Shown: one piece after another, positions 24,731-37,902 of the stretch | Numbering within the stretch: the stretch's first letter is position 1 | Layout of the letters: each line of letters opens with the position of its first letter | NCBI GenBank assembly: GCA_037957365.1 | Contig: JARHVA010006308.1 | Coordinates: forward strand, 571,001-635,000 | Direction of reading: 5' to 3' | Source: Torreya grandis | Taxonomy: Eukaryota; Streptophyta; Pinopsida; Cupressales; Taxaceae | Length of the DNA stretch: 64,000 bases | The notes under the pieces: model-generated | Seen by the model: the letters and a program-made list of their open reading frames with translations, nothing else | Told to the model about the DNA's origin: nothing | The model's database searches: none | Made by a program: the position numbers and the translations under genes

Positions 24731-25063
24731 ACATTTTAATCCATATTGGTATTAAGGGTTGGATAAGAGTTACTAAATAATTAAATCCATTCATGATGCT
24801 AATATGGGGCTTACTAAGCTCATTGACATTATGTAATATTGTATGCATAATTATCTAATATAAAATATTTTTTACTACCTACTCCTCTTCCAAATGTCAT
24901 GAATCAAATTTATTTAAAATTATTTAAGTTGTCCCCTAAAGTTTTGTTTGAAACATAGTTTATTATGATTGATCTCATACTTTGAATGATCTCAAAGAAG
25001 TAGTCACGTAGATAACTTATGACAAATACCCTAGAATTTATGGTTTCCCCTATGTTTTATTAG

Positions 25064-26340
25064 GTGCTTTGGAACACTATTGGACCATATCTTCACTATT
25101 TGGAACAAAATTGGTCCAATTCCCTCAGATCCCTCACCGATCAGGTTAATATCAATTTACTCACAAAGGTTAGAAATCACAAGATCAATATTAATTGGAG
25201 GTTTATTAAACCTTTTAATGTATCCTATAAAATTATATCTCAATTTATTTCCCTTATGTTAAGATGCCTTCTTCTCCTCATTGTTATAAGTGAAAAATAT
25301 AGGTTTATCCAACATAGGTATATTAAGGACAATATTATTCAATTTGGGAGGGTAGTGAATGGGCCAAAGTCTCTAGTAAAAAATACATGTTTTTGAATAT
25401 TTGTTTTTATAAATATTGATATATAAATGAATTTACGTTCATCATTTGAATGCTTCAAGATCTTGTATTTATCCCTCAATTTATCAATACTATTAATATA
25501 TTTTTTTAAATATTGATATTGTATTAATATTAATGGAGTATAATCACACATATTGAGTATAATTAGATTTATTATCCAAGGTTTATCCATGAATTCCTTT
25601 ATGTATGTGATTTTTGTGTAAGGATTATACTAACTATTGGATAATGACTGTTTAATATATTTGGTAAATGGAATTTATCTCCCCCATTCTAATCAACAAA
25701 TCATTAATGCAAAATTTTTAGATGATTATTTTATTACCCTTTTGGAGGAAGAAGATTTAGTTAAGAATTCCATGGAATGGATTGATGATTTTTTTATTAT
25801 GATAGGATCTTTTATTCATTGTATAAAGACTCAATGTTAAAGAAACATCTCTCATCCAAACTATCTTGATTGGAAAGATATCAATGGAAATAGATTCATC
25901 CAGGTGTACAATTTAAGTCTATGGGAATTTCATTTTCCTTTATGGCCTTTTCATCTGATTTTTAGTCATATTTGATTCAAAAAATTAACAAAAATAATTC
26001 CTATTGGATCACTAAAGTTATATTTATGGTAATAAGTTCCAAGTTTGATTCAAACTACAGTCTTTTACACATGTCTATTATTGTTCTTATTTGAATCCTT
26101 TTAAAATTGCATATGCTAAACTAGAGAAATTATTAAGATAGTTTATCTATGAAAATTATAATTCCATAAGTGTTTCCATATGGAATTCTTGGATATTTTT
26201 GTATATCTAATGAATATGGAGGCCTTGGACTCATTGAAATCATGTTATAAGGTTATGACATAAGATTTAAATGGATCATTATAGACTTATAAATGGACGA
26301 GGCTTGGAAAGTTCCCTTAATACATTGAATTACATAAGGA
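25064..26340 (+). pseudogene. L1 reverse transcriptase remnant
   Basis: The L1 RT makes cDNA directly at the nicked target. Readable blocks in order are FWNTIGPYLHY (about 25068-25100), NVSYKIISQFI (about 25218-25250), RYIKDNIIQFGRVVN (about 25312-25357), then the palm block NAKFLDDYFITLLEEEDLVK (25706-25765). In that block LDD stands in for the usual ADD of plant L1 elements and the catalytic aspartates are kept. Thumb-side residues include SHPNYLDWKDINGNRF (about 25851-25898) and EYGGLGLIEI (about 26214-26243). Frames change several times. A GLGL block followed by a W-I repeat is typical of plant L1 ORF2. Confidence 0.75.
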
Positions 26341-26889
26341 ACTCCTCTTGTAAGGAAGGAATGGAAATTTATTCATTTGTAGCATCTTATAATTTCTTAT
26401 ATGCCCATCTAATTTGTTGTCACTTTTTTGGTTAAAATTATATGGAAAACCTATGAATTACTCAAATGAAAATTCCATTAATTATCATTATCTTAAATGG
26501 TATCTCAATATTAAATTATATAATTTCCCCTTTTCCATTATCCATTGGATTAAGAGCCTTAATTTTTTTTTTTAAAACATCAAGAGTATCAATGATATCT
26601 TTTACATGGTTTCTTGAGGATCGGTCTTGTGGGATATCCTTACTATTAAATACTAACTCAAGGATACTTATTTAGAGTATATTTTTAAAATTTATAATAT
26701 CATAGCTAATGTTTGCCTTCATAATATCCATTTTATTTATAGATTAAAATGGTGGAAATATTTCAATTGTCTTATTTATAATCTTTTTTATTCATATTGA
26801 CACCATATTAGATATCAAAATATTTCCCCTTAACAATTCAAAGTGAAACCTTCAACCACCAATGGAAGTTAAGGTATCTTGATGTAGAT

Positions 26890-27700
26890 TAGGATATATT
26901 ATTTTAAAATATTTGGAAATCCCAAATTAAGCCCAAAATATATAAATTTATCTAGTGTATTTTCTACCAAGCCCTACTAGTTTGATATTGACTTAAGCAT
27001 GTGGGGATTTCAAATCACACTTACCCTACTTTTCATCAAGATAATAATTTTAAGAAAAAATTATATTTTTACCCTCCTGATCAATCTACCTAGATATGGA
27101 TTCATACCCCTTTTCAACCTTTTATTTCATAATTATTTACTTGGAAAATGGTTCTTCTTAGGGACTCGACTAAGTTAACTAAAAGATAAACGTTTTATAG
27201 AATATATTTACAGATTATATTATTTTTGATAAATGGAAAACTATAGACTAAACTATTTTTAATAACTTATCTATGGAAAGATTTTTTTTATGACTAACAG
27301 AGTTATGTTATTATCCAATGTTTTGCTTCAAATTAGATTAAAAAAAGATGGTATGTTTAGAGGTGAACATCCTATATAGTCTCTTATAAAAATATATGAA
27401 CTCTTCTTATTCTATCAATTGAGTGCCTCTAGATCTTCTATACCATAATAATCCCTCTTATGGTGAAGGCTAGGTTTTTCATCATCTCTAATCTAGGAGT
27501 AGGAAATTTTCCTCTCTCTATTCCTATTAACATTTTCCTCTTATTGGTTTTGATGTGTTTGATCATCTTGGAATTATTTGTGGAAATAATTGGGGTGTTC
27601 CTCCCCAATCTAGGTTCCCTCACTTTTTTATTACCATTTCTCCTTCTTGGTTGGTAAAGGAGATTGAAGAAAAGCAACAAACTCATGGGTTTGAGTATGT
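26890..27700 (+). pseudogene. L1 ORF2 C-terminal (zf-RVT-like) remnant
   Basis: WKSQIKPKIYKFI followed by a stop and CIFYQALL (about 26913-26985) matches the zinc-binding region at the end of plant L1 ORF2. The stop TAG takes the place of an expected Trp. The rest to 27700 is open in places (27460-27657 in one frame) but gives no recognisable motif and is opposed by an equally open - frame. Confidence 0.55.
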
Positions 27701-28035
27701 ATTTGACAAATATAGATCATCAGAATTTTATTAGATAAGAGGAACCTTATAATATCCCTCCCTTTCCTCTTCAAACCATCTATTTATCATTGTTTCATAA
27801 TGGAGTTGTTATTTGGGTTTGTCATCCTTATTTCTATCACTTTTTTAAGCACACAATTATTATATCGATAATTATTATACATAATTAATTGTTATGCTAT
27901 GATTATTTAAATTTATTTTATCAATTATTTTTTTTATCTTGATGTGAGGGGGATTATAGGGTTTGATTTTGTCCACATCTTTTTTATGATTAGTATTTTA
28001 CTATTGTGTTTTTTATTTTAATAAAACATCACCTT

Positions 28036-29443
28036 TTAATACCAAATAAGTAACATTTGGTAAAATAGTGTTTACACATTCATATATGTTATATAAGGGT
28101 TCCATACCAAAAATTTATGAGTACATGATGAATCACTATAATATAGTAGTAGTAAAATTAAGTAAAGTCAGCCAAAGAATTATATGTTAATGAGTAAAAT
28201 ATTTTTTCTAGTACTAAATTTTTATATATGAAGAGTCCTTAGTTTAATTTCCCATCAAAATTTTCAAAATATATTTAATAAATATAAGGTTCCAATAGAG
28301 AATATTTAAAAGTTAAGGAATCAGACATTAGAAATAAGATGGTGGACAATAATCTAGTCAAGGAATGGAATCATGTCATAAATGACATAAATATGTAATA
28401 TGTGGTGTCTTATATTTTTTTGGGATGTGTTTTTTATTTTTCTTTGATGTTTTTTATTGTTTGTAAATAGCCATTTTGTTACGTTAATGCTTATTTTTTG
28501 TTATATATCTCTCTCTAGTGTAGGGCCTAGTTTTCAATGGATCATGACATAGTCAATACATGTACTTTTACCTTATATAAAAATAATAAATTATGAAAAA
28601 AATACTTATTTTTATATTAAATAAAATGGTATAAATTAATTGAATCTACACACTTAAGATTAAAAATAGTTAAACCCCATTAATCAAATAATTTAAATAT
28701 TTAATAAATAAAATCAGTAAGGGGAACTATGTCCCAAATATTAGATTAAATAAATTCAAATCCTTAGATATTTTTTTTTAATAAAAAGCATGACATTATC
28801 ATATAATTATATCATGCCATAGGAATGGCATATTAACGCTTCTCAAAATTCATTTGCACACATAAGGAAGAGAAGTAATAAGGGGAAAATTCTTCAATGA
28901 TCCTAACCTTTTCCTTTTTACATAGGTTTCCATACCTATGGAAGACTCTATGTATGGATGACACTTACAAAATATTTCCTCTTCATATAAATCTTCTTTA
29001 CAGATCAAAAATAAATTATTTTATCTTTTTCCAAATAGATATAGGATAAGGTGAGCAATGGACTGTGGTTAAGCATTAATTACTACCCCTCTTATTTTTA
29101 CTATGTGTATGATTTATATTTATATGGAGTTGAATCTTTATTATTAGCATTAATTATATTATATTATTTTAAAATCACATGCACATGCACACAAACAATC
29201 ATAGACATGGGTCAAAGAATAATAGTGTGTCTCACATTATAACATAAATAGGTCATATGCACTTATAATATCCTCTAAAATGACTTTAATTTGGGTGGAT
29301 GATATCAATATAAAATATGTGTTTTATCTTATATAGAGATGTAGTGCATACACACTTTTACAAATTTCACAGAAGTCATTAATAATTTCTAAGGATTTAT
29401 TTTTGAATTATTTTTTATTTATCTAGTGGGACACAATATTATG

Positions 29444-29447
<4 letters not shown>
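28036..29447. other. Unassigned AT-rich DNA
   Basis: No coding or family similarity was recognised. A small inverted repeat, CATAGG/CCTATG with 8-base loop, is at about 28922-28941. A frame of 63 codons at 29051-29242 has no recognisable features. Confidence 0.5.

Positions 29448-29504
<57 letters not shown>
29448..29504. repeat. CA microsatellite
   Basis: About 28 uninterrupted CA units, ending 30 bases before the left arm of the long inverted repeat. Confidence 0.95.
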
Positions 29505-29507
<3 letters not shown>

Positions 29508-29535
29508 ATATACATCATATCTACTCTTTTGTAGC

Positions 29536-30374
29536 ATGAGTAAATGGAGTTATGCTTAAGTTGGTTTGCAACCTGGGGTTGGGTTATAGAAACTTATGTA
29601 TACTCCAACTTGTGGTGGTATATGTGAATAAGGAGATGAGAAAGTGTATTAAGTATGGGATTGAATTGTTAACTTAAGATTAAATAAATTAATCTAGAAT
29701 TATTGTAATATGAATGGATGTATGGATCCTTAATAATTCCTGACTACATATATGGATGAAAATGTTAATGTGAGTGTAAAAATGGAAAGGACATTTGTGC
29801 CTTCCTTATCTAAAACATTAATAACCAATGTCATGGGATATGCATATGTTGGTTTACATTTACCTAGGGTGTTTTATTTCATTTTAATTATTGTAATACA
29901 TTTGCTAGTTGTCAATACAGATATCATGTCTATCAATTCCATGATTGGATGCTACTAATCCTTACCTATTAGAAGATGAATAATATATGATTGTACCTTC
30001 ATCCAACTTTTTATATCATTGAAAGTATTATTATTATTTTTAATTAAATATATTCTTGCAATTGGTAAATGTTATATGTTTAGATAAATTTAACACAATT
30101 TGCATGTACTAAAGTTGATAGCATAATCCTATGTGTTTTTATATGACTAGATATTATGCATGATTATCATTAGGCATAATGTTCTATAAATTTTCCATGA
30201 TGTTGTCTTCTAGTGACCATTAATGACTTTTAAAGTTAAGATTAACCTTTGTGGTTGTGTATACACAAGTATGATAAACTAATACTACTTATTCTAGTGA
30301 TTGAGGTTTGGGTTTATTATACATCCAATGTATATTCTGATATGCAACCTAAAAAAACTTTGAGGTTGTTTCAT
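29536..30374 (+). repeat. Left arm of 0.84 kb inverted repeat
   Basis: This is the reverse complement of 37903-38750, about 85% identical by eye. It contains a 68-codon open frame (29752-29958) with the counterpart at 38332-38544 on the - strand. The frames share roughly 79% of residues, no better than the DNA, so coding is not supported. The arm stops sharply at GAGGTTGTTTCAT. Confidence 0.8.
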
Positions 30375-30605
30375 GTCCCTCTTATATAGGATATAGAATA
30401 AAACCACATTCTCTACCTGTATGTTTAAAAACCATAAACATTCTCAAAATTTTCTAACTGAGACATATTTTCAAAATTCTTGGGAGTAAAAATAAAAAAA
30501 TGCATAAGGAATGAAAAATAAAAGAGAAAAATTATAACCCTAAAAGAGTTGGAAAAATTGATATTATAACCATTTTATAATAGTTTTCATGAGATTATGT
30601 GGTTG

Positions 30606-30721
<116 letters not shown>

Positions 30722-31937
30722 AATGTATTAACTCTCGATAGTTGTCTTTTAATTTAGGATTCTAACTTGCTACTAATCCTATCCAACATACCCAAGTATG
30801 TCTAAATTTCAAATTAACTGATCAATTGAAATACATCTATGATATTCACTACACCAATTTATTTTATTAATAAAGTTAGTAGGTTCCCTTATAAAGTAAT
30901 ATATACATAAGTCTGATTAACTCTACTCATAATATCCATGAAACCATCTTGTCCAACTATTGACTATTATATTCTTTAATCAAGAAACCAATAGTGTGAT
31001 GGTTAAGTCCAACTATTACTCTAAGCTAGTAACAACATCAAGTTTAAAACAACTTAATAAGATCATATGATCAACTCAAAGGGTAATAATGTGTTAGTTA
31101 TGCAAAAAATATACTTTACTAAAATGTAGAGAAACTCATTAACATTTAGTATCTTTACATATGCAATTAATTAATTTCAGTAATATACAATCTCAACTTC
31201 TTATTATTAGGCTCGCATTACCTTTCCCATGTTCCATCTACATAGGTTAACATATCAACATAATAATTCAACATCAAAACATTATAAAATACTAACTATG
31301 TTCAACGTTAAATAATCATTAAACATCATCAATAAAGCAAGGGATGTATAAATAACATAATTAGTTCATTACCAACTTACTTCATATATATGTAAGACCA
31401 TCTAAGCATGGAACAACATTTAACTAAACTGAACAAGCCCTCCTAACTAGCCGTATGATCCCAACCATCGATGGTTCATCTAGATGGTGATTTTGGCAAC
31501 AGGGTCAAGGAGGAAGTTTTGATCAAGTTGGATTTGAAACCAAGGGACATCGCGACAAAATAGCATGCACTAACAAAGGGAGCAAACACCATCAAGGTTA
31601 CATCCCATGTAATCAAAGACCAAAAGTCATAACATATAACTCAACCATTATACACCACCCAGTCAAGATCTCAAAATAAATCAATCAGACATGATATACA
31701 TGTAACTTAGTCACATAATAATCCAAAGGCAAAAATTAAGGACTACAATAATCAATCAAGACCATAATTGATTATAAATCAAAATTGGTTCAAACCAAAA
31801 ATAATCAACTATAGAACACTCAATCCACACATTCATCTTAAATTACCATAATGATAACAATTTATGAATGGAAACAAATTAACACAAGCATTTAAAAAAT
31901 AAATTAGTTGTGGCAATAATTGATATAGGAAATTTTG

Positions 31938-31974
31938 GGGATCATTATGAGGTCTGACGACCTCATATGATCCC
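31938..31974. repeat. Strong hairpin in LTR A
   Basis: GGGATCATTATGAGGTC (31938-31954) pairs with GACCTCATATGATCCC (31959-31974) with one bulged T and a TGAC loop. LTR B keeps the hairpin at 50689-50723. Confidence 0.9.
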
Positions 31975-32715
31975 TGAATACTAGAGATCATGTTGCTTGG
32001 GTTATGGAGTAACAAACCATTTTAAATTATTTAATTATAATTGAAACCCTCATTATAAGATAATGATACTAGCATGGCTTCACCCTTTTCCCACATTACC
32101 ACAATACACTAGTCATAAAAAATACACTAGTCATACAAAATTCCACAATAAACCTAGGATCAAAACATGCCAATAAAATACACAAGGGGAAACTTCGCAT
32201 AAAATTATATTCATATAATTTTGTCATACAAGCTTATTCAAGAGGACATAAATGATTAACTAAATAAAGGAAGGTCCAAACAATGTCAGTTCGAACATTT
32301 AAATGCATAATAATATGAAATTATGTTAATTCTATTTTGCACAACATTCCTCATAGACAGGCTCGTGATTTAAAGCACTTGGTCGACATAAATGTAGTTC
32401 ACATAATAACATATTTTTCCAAGTCAAATATATTTGAGTCAACCTTCATGAGAATTGAGTTATATGTTGCATTTAACTTCTTGCAAGGTTTATGTAACAA
32501 TTTGAAAAATGTGATTATCCATATTAATTTTAATAATAATCATATCCATTTAGAAAGGCAGTAGTCCATGACTTACAATTTTATATTAGTGAGAGGATTA
32601 TATGATGCCAATGTTTACCTCATTTATCTCAACTACCAACAAGCTTGATTGTCAATGCTAAGAAAATGGTGAATCCAAGCCCCTCATATGAAATGAGAAG
32701 CCTTACATTTTTCTT

Positions 32716-33262
32716 ATAGTTTTCCCTCAGTATCTTTTTCCTCTCTATGCCTCTCTATTTCATTTTCCTTCTCTATTGTGTGTTATCTATCTCCCTTCCT
32801 TCCACTACCCATCCCCTATTTCTTGCTATGTTCCCCTCTATTTTATCCTTCTCTACTTTATATTTCTATTGCCTTCTTCCTCTTTCTCTTTTTCCTTCTC
32901 CTTCCCACACATCCTCTACGTACTTTTACTTACCCCCTTTCTATTTATTCTATGTATTATTTTTTATCCTCCCTTATAGTTTTTTCCTTTCCTTCTCATC
33001 ACGCTTCCCTCTCCTACACCTGCCCCTTTGTGTTACTTCTTTGTTGTCAAGTTCTCATTTCCTTCTTATTTTTTTCTTACACCTCCTTACCTTAAGACAT
33101 TTCTCTCACTCACCCAATGCATCCTCTACTCCCTATCTATTATCCCTACCCTTCACCATACTTCATATACTCCATCCTTTCTCCCCCCCTATCTACACCT
33201 CCTCCAACATGTTTCTCACCTACCATCTTGACTTATTCTTCCCTACCCTCCCTCTCCCTCAC
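32716..33262. repeat. Pyrimidine-rich block in LTR A
   Basis: About 550 bases are strongly C+T-rich on the + strand (purine-rich on the element's own strand). This creates overlapping open frames in all + frames, the longest 179 codons (32747-33286) of mostly Leu, Ser, Pro and Phe. The same block in LTR B (51990-52540) does not keep that frame open. Confidence 0.85.
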
Positions 33263-34339
33263 CATACTCCTTCAATCCCACATTAACTGTGGAGAGAGGG
33301 AGAAACTCTATCCTCCCTAAATCTTTTGGCCTCTCCCTCTTTTTCCAAGTGATCCACCCCAAATAAATCTTTTCCACCAATGGTCAAGGATGACCCTTTT
33401 AAATTTTGGGTCAGAAAACCAATAAAATAATAACCATAGTTATTAGAAATTTAAATAATCAAAATATAAATGTATATATTTTTAAATTCCAATCAATAAT
33501 AATCCTCATAAAAATGAATAAAATGATTAACATAAAAAAATAGATATTATTTAATGGTTATTAAATATTTAAATGTCATATGACTAATTAACCCTATCAC
33601 TAGTGATATCCACATCACCAAGGTAATAAGTCATGTGGGAGGGAGGATGACATGGGGAGGTAGGTACTTTGGGATTCAATCTAAATGAGGGTGAGATCGA
33701 TAAGGCTGAGGTGGTGAGGTTTACTTGGGAGAGAGAGAATAAGAAACTCATGTGAATGGGTACAACACCAACAACACACAAGGAACAATAATAATATGAT
33801 ATGACATAGAAGGGAAAAATAAGAAGGCATAATAAAATATGGCTACACAAACAAATATCACAACTTTCCAAAGGCACTAACCAATAACACCAAGTTACTT
33901 TTCAATATTTATTTGAGTTCTTAGAACCACTCTGCTACCTTGAAAGCTTATGCCAACATTCAAACTATCTCACGGTCAACATTTACAACCATTGATTATA
34001 TCCATCGGTAGTATCTAATCCAAAATTGATAAAATGATAAAACAATAGTGAAATACAATCAAACATCAATTACATCAAATAATCCATATATAACTAATAT
34101 ATAATAATACCATGATAACCACATCACTACATTCAAATACCATAGCATCATAATCTAACAATACAATCCAGCTAAGTAAGGGGGTGTAACAACAACTATA
34201 CACATGCTCCATATCAACATGAAGCCTAATATCATAACATTAGAATAATAATGTAGACTAGCTAAGTAAAGGAGTGTATCAATGCTAAATCAATCATCTA
34301 AGTAGTCATGTCAAGGTGCACAAGGGAGGGGTTGTGACA

Positions 34340-34358
34340 TCCTCACCCTCTTAGAGAG
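34340..34358 (-). other. Polypurine tract of element 4
   Basis: The - strand reads CTCTAAGAGGGTGAGGA, then TGTCACAAC, the LTR start. The arrangement is the same as at 58031 in element 6. Confidence 0.65.
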
Positions 34359-37300
34359 GAGTCATCCAGGTGACTATATCACCAATCGAGAACACAACTA
34401 TCCTGAGGACTTTGTCACTTTCTTTACAAAGGTTTAATCTACTCAATCATAATATTAATTATGAAAACCATCAACATACATAATAGTCAAGCAAGAGGAT
34501 ACGTTCTTCTATCCAAGTAAAAATACATTCATTATTCACATCTTAAATCATAATTACAGCTATAATAAAAATCTTACCATCTCACTTGTCATTTTATGAA
34601 ATGAAGAATAATATGGAGTTATCAAAATTTATATGACAATAATGGATAAACACATACCTCAACTCAAGGTATAATTTCATATTTATGATGCCCAAGTTAT
34701 TTACTAACACCCTACATTTATACTTAATTAGCACACATACCAATGATATACCACCATTTTAACATAGTTATAAGAAAACTATAAAATTTCAATCACCCAT
34801 ATAAGTGTCACTTTCTTAGAAAAAAACATTATCCACCATGGGAATGCATTTTACCGTCTCAAAAGGGCCATAAAAAATCCTATGTTCCCTTCCAAGTACA
34901 CTTCTTTCAGCTAAAAGATTGTGAAAGATAGGCAAAATTTAACAAATTTATACCATATAAATCAAATATTAGCTAGACATATCTCATATCAAGAGGAAAA
35001 CATACCACAATAAACTAGTTTTATGATAGCAGTTACCAATATTATAATCCCCATCATGATTTTAATAAAAAAATACACAACTAAAATAGTGTCTTTATTG
35101 ATAAATGTTATGCCTCACACATAATTTAACTAGCATTCATTACAAAATGCTACCACAAGATAATAACCCATTTTGAGTGGTTACTTCCAAACTAATAAAT
35201 ACCATCTAGGGAATAGTAGAATATCCCACACTATCCACACTGAAAAATAGGAGAAGCTAACCCAGACATTACATGTTACCCAAAGGTTTATCACATGCTC
35301 TCTAACAACTTTTTGAGCTCACATGATGGTTAAAGGAATCAAAATTCCATAATCATACTGCACTTACCTCATGGAAATAAAAGCTAGAGATAAAAATACA
35401 TGGGTGCCCAGAATAACAAAATCTACTTGATCTAGACTTATAGTTTTAATTTTGAACATAACAATATCATACTATCCATTCATGTAGAAAATAATATAGA
35501 AATATATTCATACCTCAATCCTTGCATGTATACACACACATGCCAACACATGCATGCATTTCAACAAGTACCTCCTTGCTGATTTCCATACATTTCCACA
35601 ATGTAGGATCAGTTGGTGATTCACAAGGATTACACAAGGAGATTTCACATAGGATATTTTGAAATAACTTTAGAGTGGAAGATAAAAGAACACTAAACCA
35701 TAAGGTGACCATTATACAGGAGGGTCCCATGGAAAATATGTGGCTCTGGTGCATACTTTGAGTGAATCAAGTGGTTGCCTCATGTACAGGGGAAGAGTGG
35801 ATTTTCAACCTATGAGAGATTCCACTCCTTATCCCATACCCAGTCTAACTATTACAAAGTTAATGTTTCTTTACCCTTAACCTCATACTTTCATCTATGT
35901 TCATAGCCAAAACAACAATGTGGAGTTACAAAAATACAATATGATACTATACTTCAACAACCTAAATAAGGGATTTGACTTATATAATGGGGAGTTACAA
36001 AACACAAGTGATTAGGTTCACTATTCCTAGTTTATCAATGCAATATCACATGTATAAAATAAGTAGAATACTAGGATAATTAGTTGGATAGTACAAAAAG
36101 TCCACATAATTCATACAAGTAAGCACTTCACATCTCAGAATGCTTATACAATACATAAACATAACAATGTATGTGAATGAAGGGGCAGTGTAAGATAAAT
36201 ACACATTCTAGTATAGGTAACTATGCCAAGGTATCTTTCTACATCATAGTAGTCAAACACATGGGTTTGTGAATGACAAGGGTGTATGAATCTACATTGG
36301 TCCACCCAATGTTTAGATGTCATGTAAAATACATCAGATGCCCATCAATAGTATCACATAATCAAATCCCAAAACTCTTAACTTGCTCACAAAAGTCAAA
36401 CACACTCACACACCAGGCCCTCTCAACTTGATCTACACCCACATCCCCCCAAAATATCATACCTCAACCTCATCGTAGGTTTTCTTGTCTAAGCAATCAA
36501 TGGACATCCAAGTATTATCATAGAATTCCAACAACAAGCTTATATATTGATTCAACCAATTAACTAAAGCTAATATGTCAAAGGTCAGATAGAGGTGTTA
36601 GTTTTAAAGCAAACATTGACTTGGGAAAGGGTGATCTTAGCCAAGGCTTAAGGTGAATACAAAATCACTACTATGGGAATCACAATTCCCATAATTAGCA
36701 AGTTCAATCAGATATTGAAAAAAACATCCTCATGAATACAAGACATATCCAATGTCTCAATAGACATCCTCATTGATGTCAAAATGAAGTCAAGTCTGAA
36801 TAGACATCCCCATGGGTATATAACCCAACCAGGATCAACCAACATATGTAGGGGAAACAAGCATATCCATAAATAAAACATATGTCATAGACGTAAAACT
36901 AATCCATAATCCTAATATACAAGTCAAACTAGTTAGATTCACCCATTTTAGGAGTTATGAAACCACATAATTCATCAAATTTACCCAAAAAGGTTAGCAA
37001 AACTAAGCTTAAATTAGTGTAAATGCATATGTTTTCAGCTCTACATAATTTTGCCTATTTTTAAGGATACATAACTACTATAACTCAGCCAACAAGACAA
37101 CAAACTAGACAATAAAACCTTTTAGGTTTGATTAAAAGTCTAAAACATTTTATGAGCTAATAATTATTGATGATTGCCATTGTAATAAAATTGGGATATC
37201 ATTGCCTTAATAAACTTATAGTGACACCCATGTGGAGTCAAAATATATAATTATTTAACATATCTATCACCACAATGTCATTACGTGAAACATTCTATAT

Positions 37301-37902
37301 AACAACTTGTTATAATAAAAAAAATAAGAGATATGTTAGCCCTATTATTCACAAGCAACTCACCCCATGGAGACATTTACACTCCACTAAAACCATCCAT
37401 AGTATAAACATTGGCTAGCATATCCATGCAAGTTCATAGGTTACCAAAATTTCAAGGTAATCCTTACTATGAGTCGAGAGCTCAAACATTACTAACTTAC
37501 TTGAGAAACTCAATATTTTTTGCACCCTATCATGCTCTATAAGTTTAAGTTGAACCTTCAGTCTTCCCTAAGTCATAATGTTGCAAGTTTCTAAGGAAGG
37601 CTCATGCATACATGCTAACTATATATACCCAAATATCATTCCATTTACTCTAATAATGAAGCCTGTATCACCTAACTTCCATTTACCCATACATGCAACT
37701 CAATGGTTTTCAGGTGAGACTTATCCTAATGCAACCATATTTGGGAAGGGTTAACCTAAACCAAGGTTATGGGTGATAACAAGGTTAAGTGTCTTGTGAT
37801 TTTTTTCTCAGTTTTGCCTAATTAGGATAACTCATTGGCCACCATGTAATAAATTTTTAAATTTCAAGTTTCACTAGACAAAAAACATTACTTTGATACT
37901 AG
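34359..37902 (-). other. Internal region of element 4, no coding recognised
   Basis: I looked in both directions for RT, integrase, protease and zinc-knuckle residues and saw none. A 79-codon - frame at 35515-35754 has no recognisable motif. A C-run at 36444-36449 makes a purine tract on the - strand (TTTTGGGGGGATGTGGG) that could mark another decayed LTR start, unproven. Around 36725-36820 the phrase GACATCC(T/C)CAT recurs. Confidence 0.45.

Larger units (their letters stand above)
19312..24772 (-). mobile_element. Element 3: second gag-protease-only copy, opposite strand
   Basis: Read on the - strand: a 5' LTR stub of about 40 bases (24772-24731), primer site at 24730, gag, protease, 2.5 kb non-coding DNA, then a 3' LTR (20265-19312) that lacks its last 390 or so bases. 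The internal length (4.47 kb) equals that of element 2 (4.45 kb), and homology is seen from primer site to LTR. The right end breaks off into an L1 piece at about 24775 and the left end abuts the 3' LTR of element 2, so both ends are truncated and no target duplication can be expected. Confidence 0.75.
24775..28035 (+). mobile_element. L1 LINE fragment: linker, reverse transcriptase and C-terminal region
   Basis: A 5'-truncated L1 on the + strand. It starts in the linker before RT (homologous to 11921-12177), runs through RT and the C-terminal cysteine/tryptophan-type domain, and ends near an AATAAA at 28020-28025. The 5' truncation fits target-primed reverse transcription. It begins inside the LTR stub of element 3, but the rest of that LTR is not found after 28035, so either a deletion accompanied the event or the junction is secondary. 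No poly(A) tail of note or target duplication was found. Confidence 0.7.
30724..34339 (-). repeat. LTR A (3' LTR) of element 4
   Basis: It aligns with LTR B from 30724 to about 33358; the remaining 0.98 kb has no partner in the window because element 6 interrupts B. The - strand start is TGTCACAAC at 34339. Landmarks shared with B include GAACAAGCCCTC (31430 and 40053), a hairpin (31938-31974 and 50689-50723) and a pyrimidine-rich block (32716-33262 and 51990-52540). Open frames of 60-179 codons here are composition artefacts. Confidence 0.75.

Noticed and set aside
25064..25840. Several short frames on the + strand that looked like separate small genes
   Set aside because: They are consecutive pieces of one L1 reverse transcriptase.
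32747..33286. The longest open frame in the window (179 codons, + strand)
   Set aside because: It comes from the pyrimidine-rich block, is dominated by Leu, Ser, Pro and Phe, overlaps open frames in the other + frames, and is not kept open in the homologous LTR B.
35515..35754. 79-codon - strand frame with several cysteines
   Set aside because: No motif, no homologue in the window and no support from context; kept only as a note in the internal region of element 4.
36434..36450. Possible second - strand polypurine tract and LTR start
   Set aside because: No paired LTR end or matching second LTR could be found.
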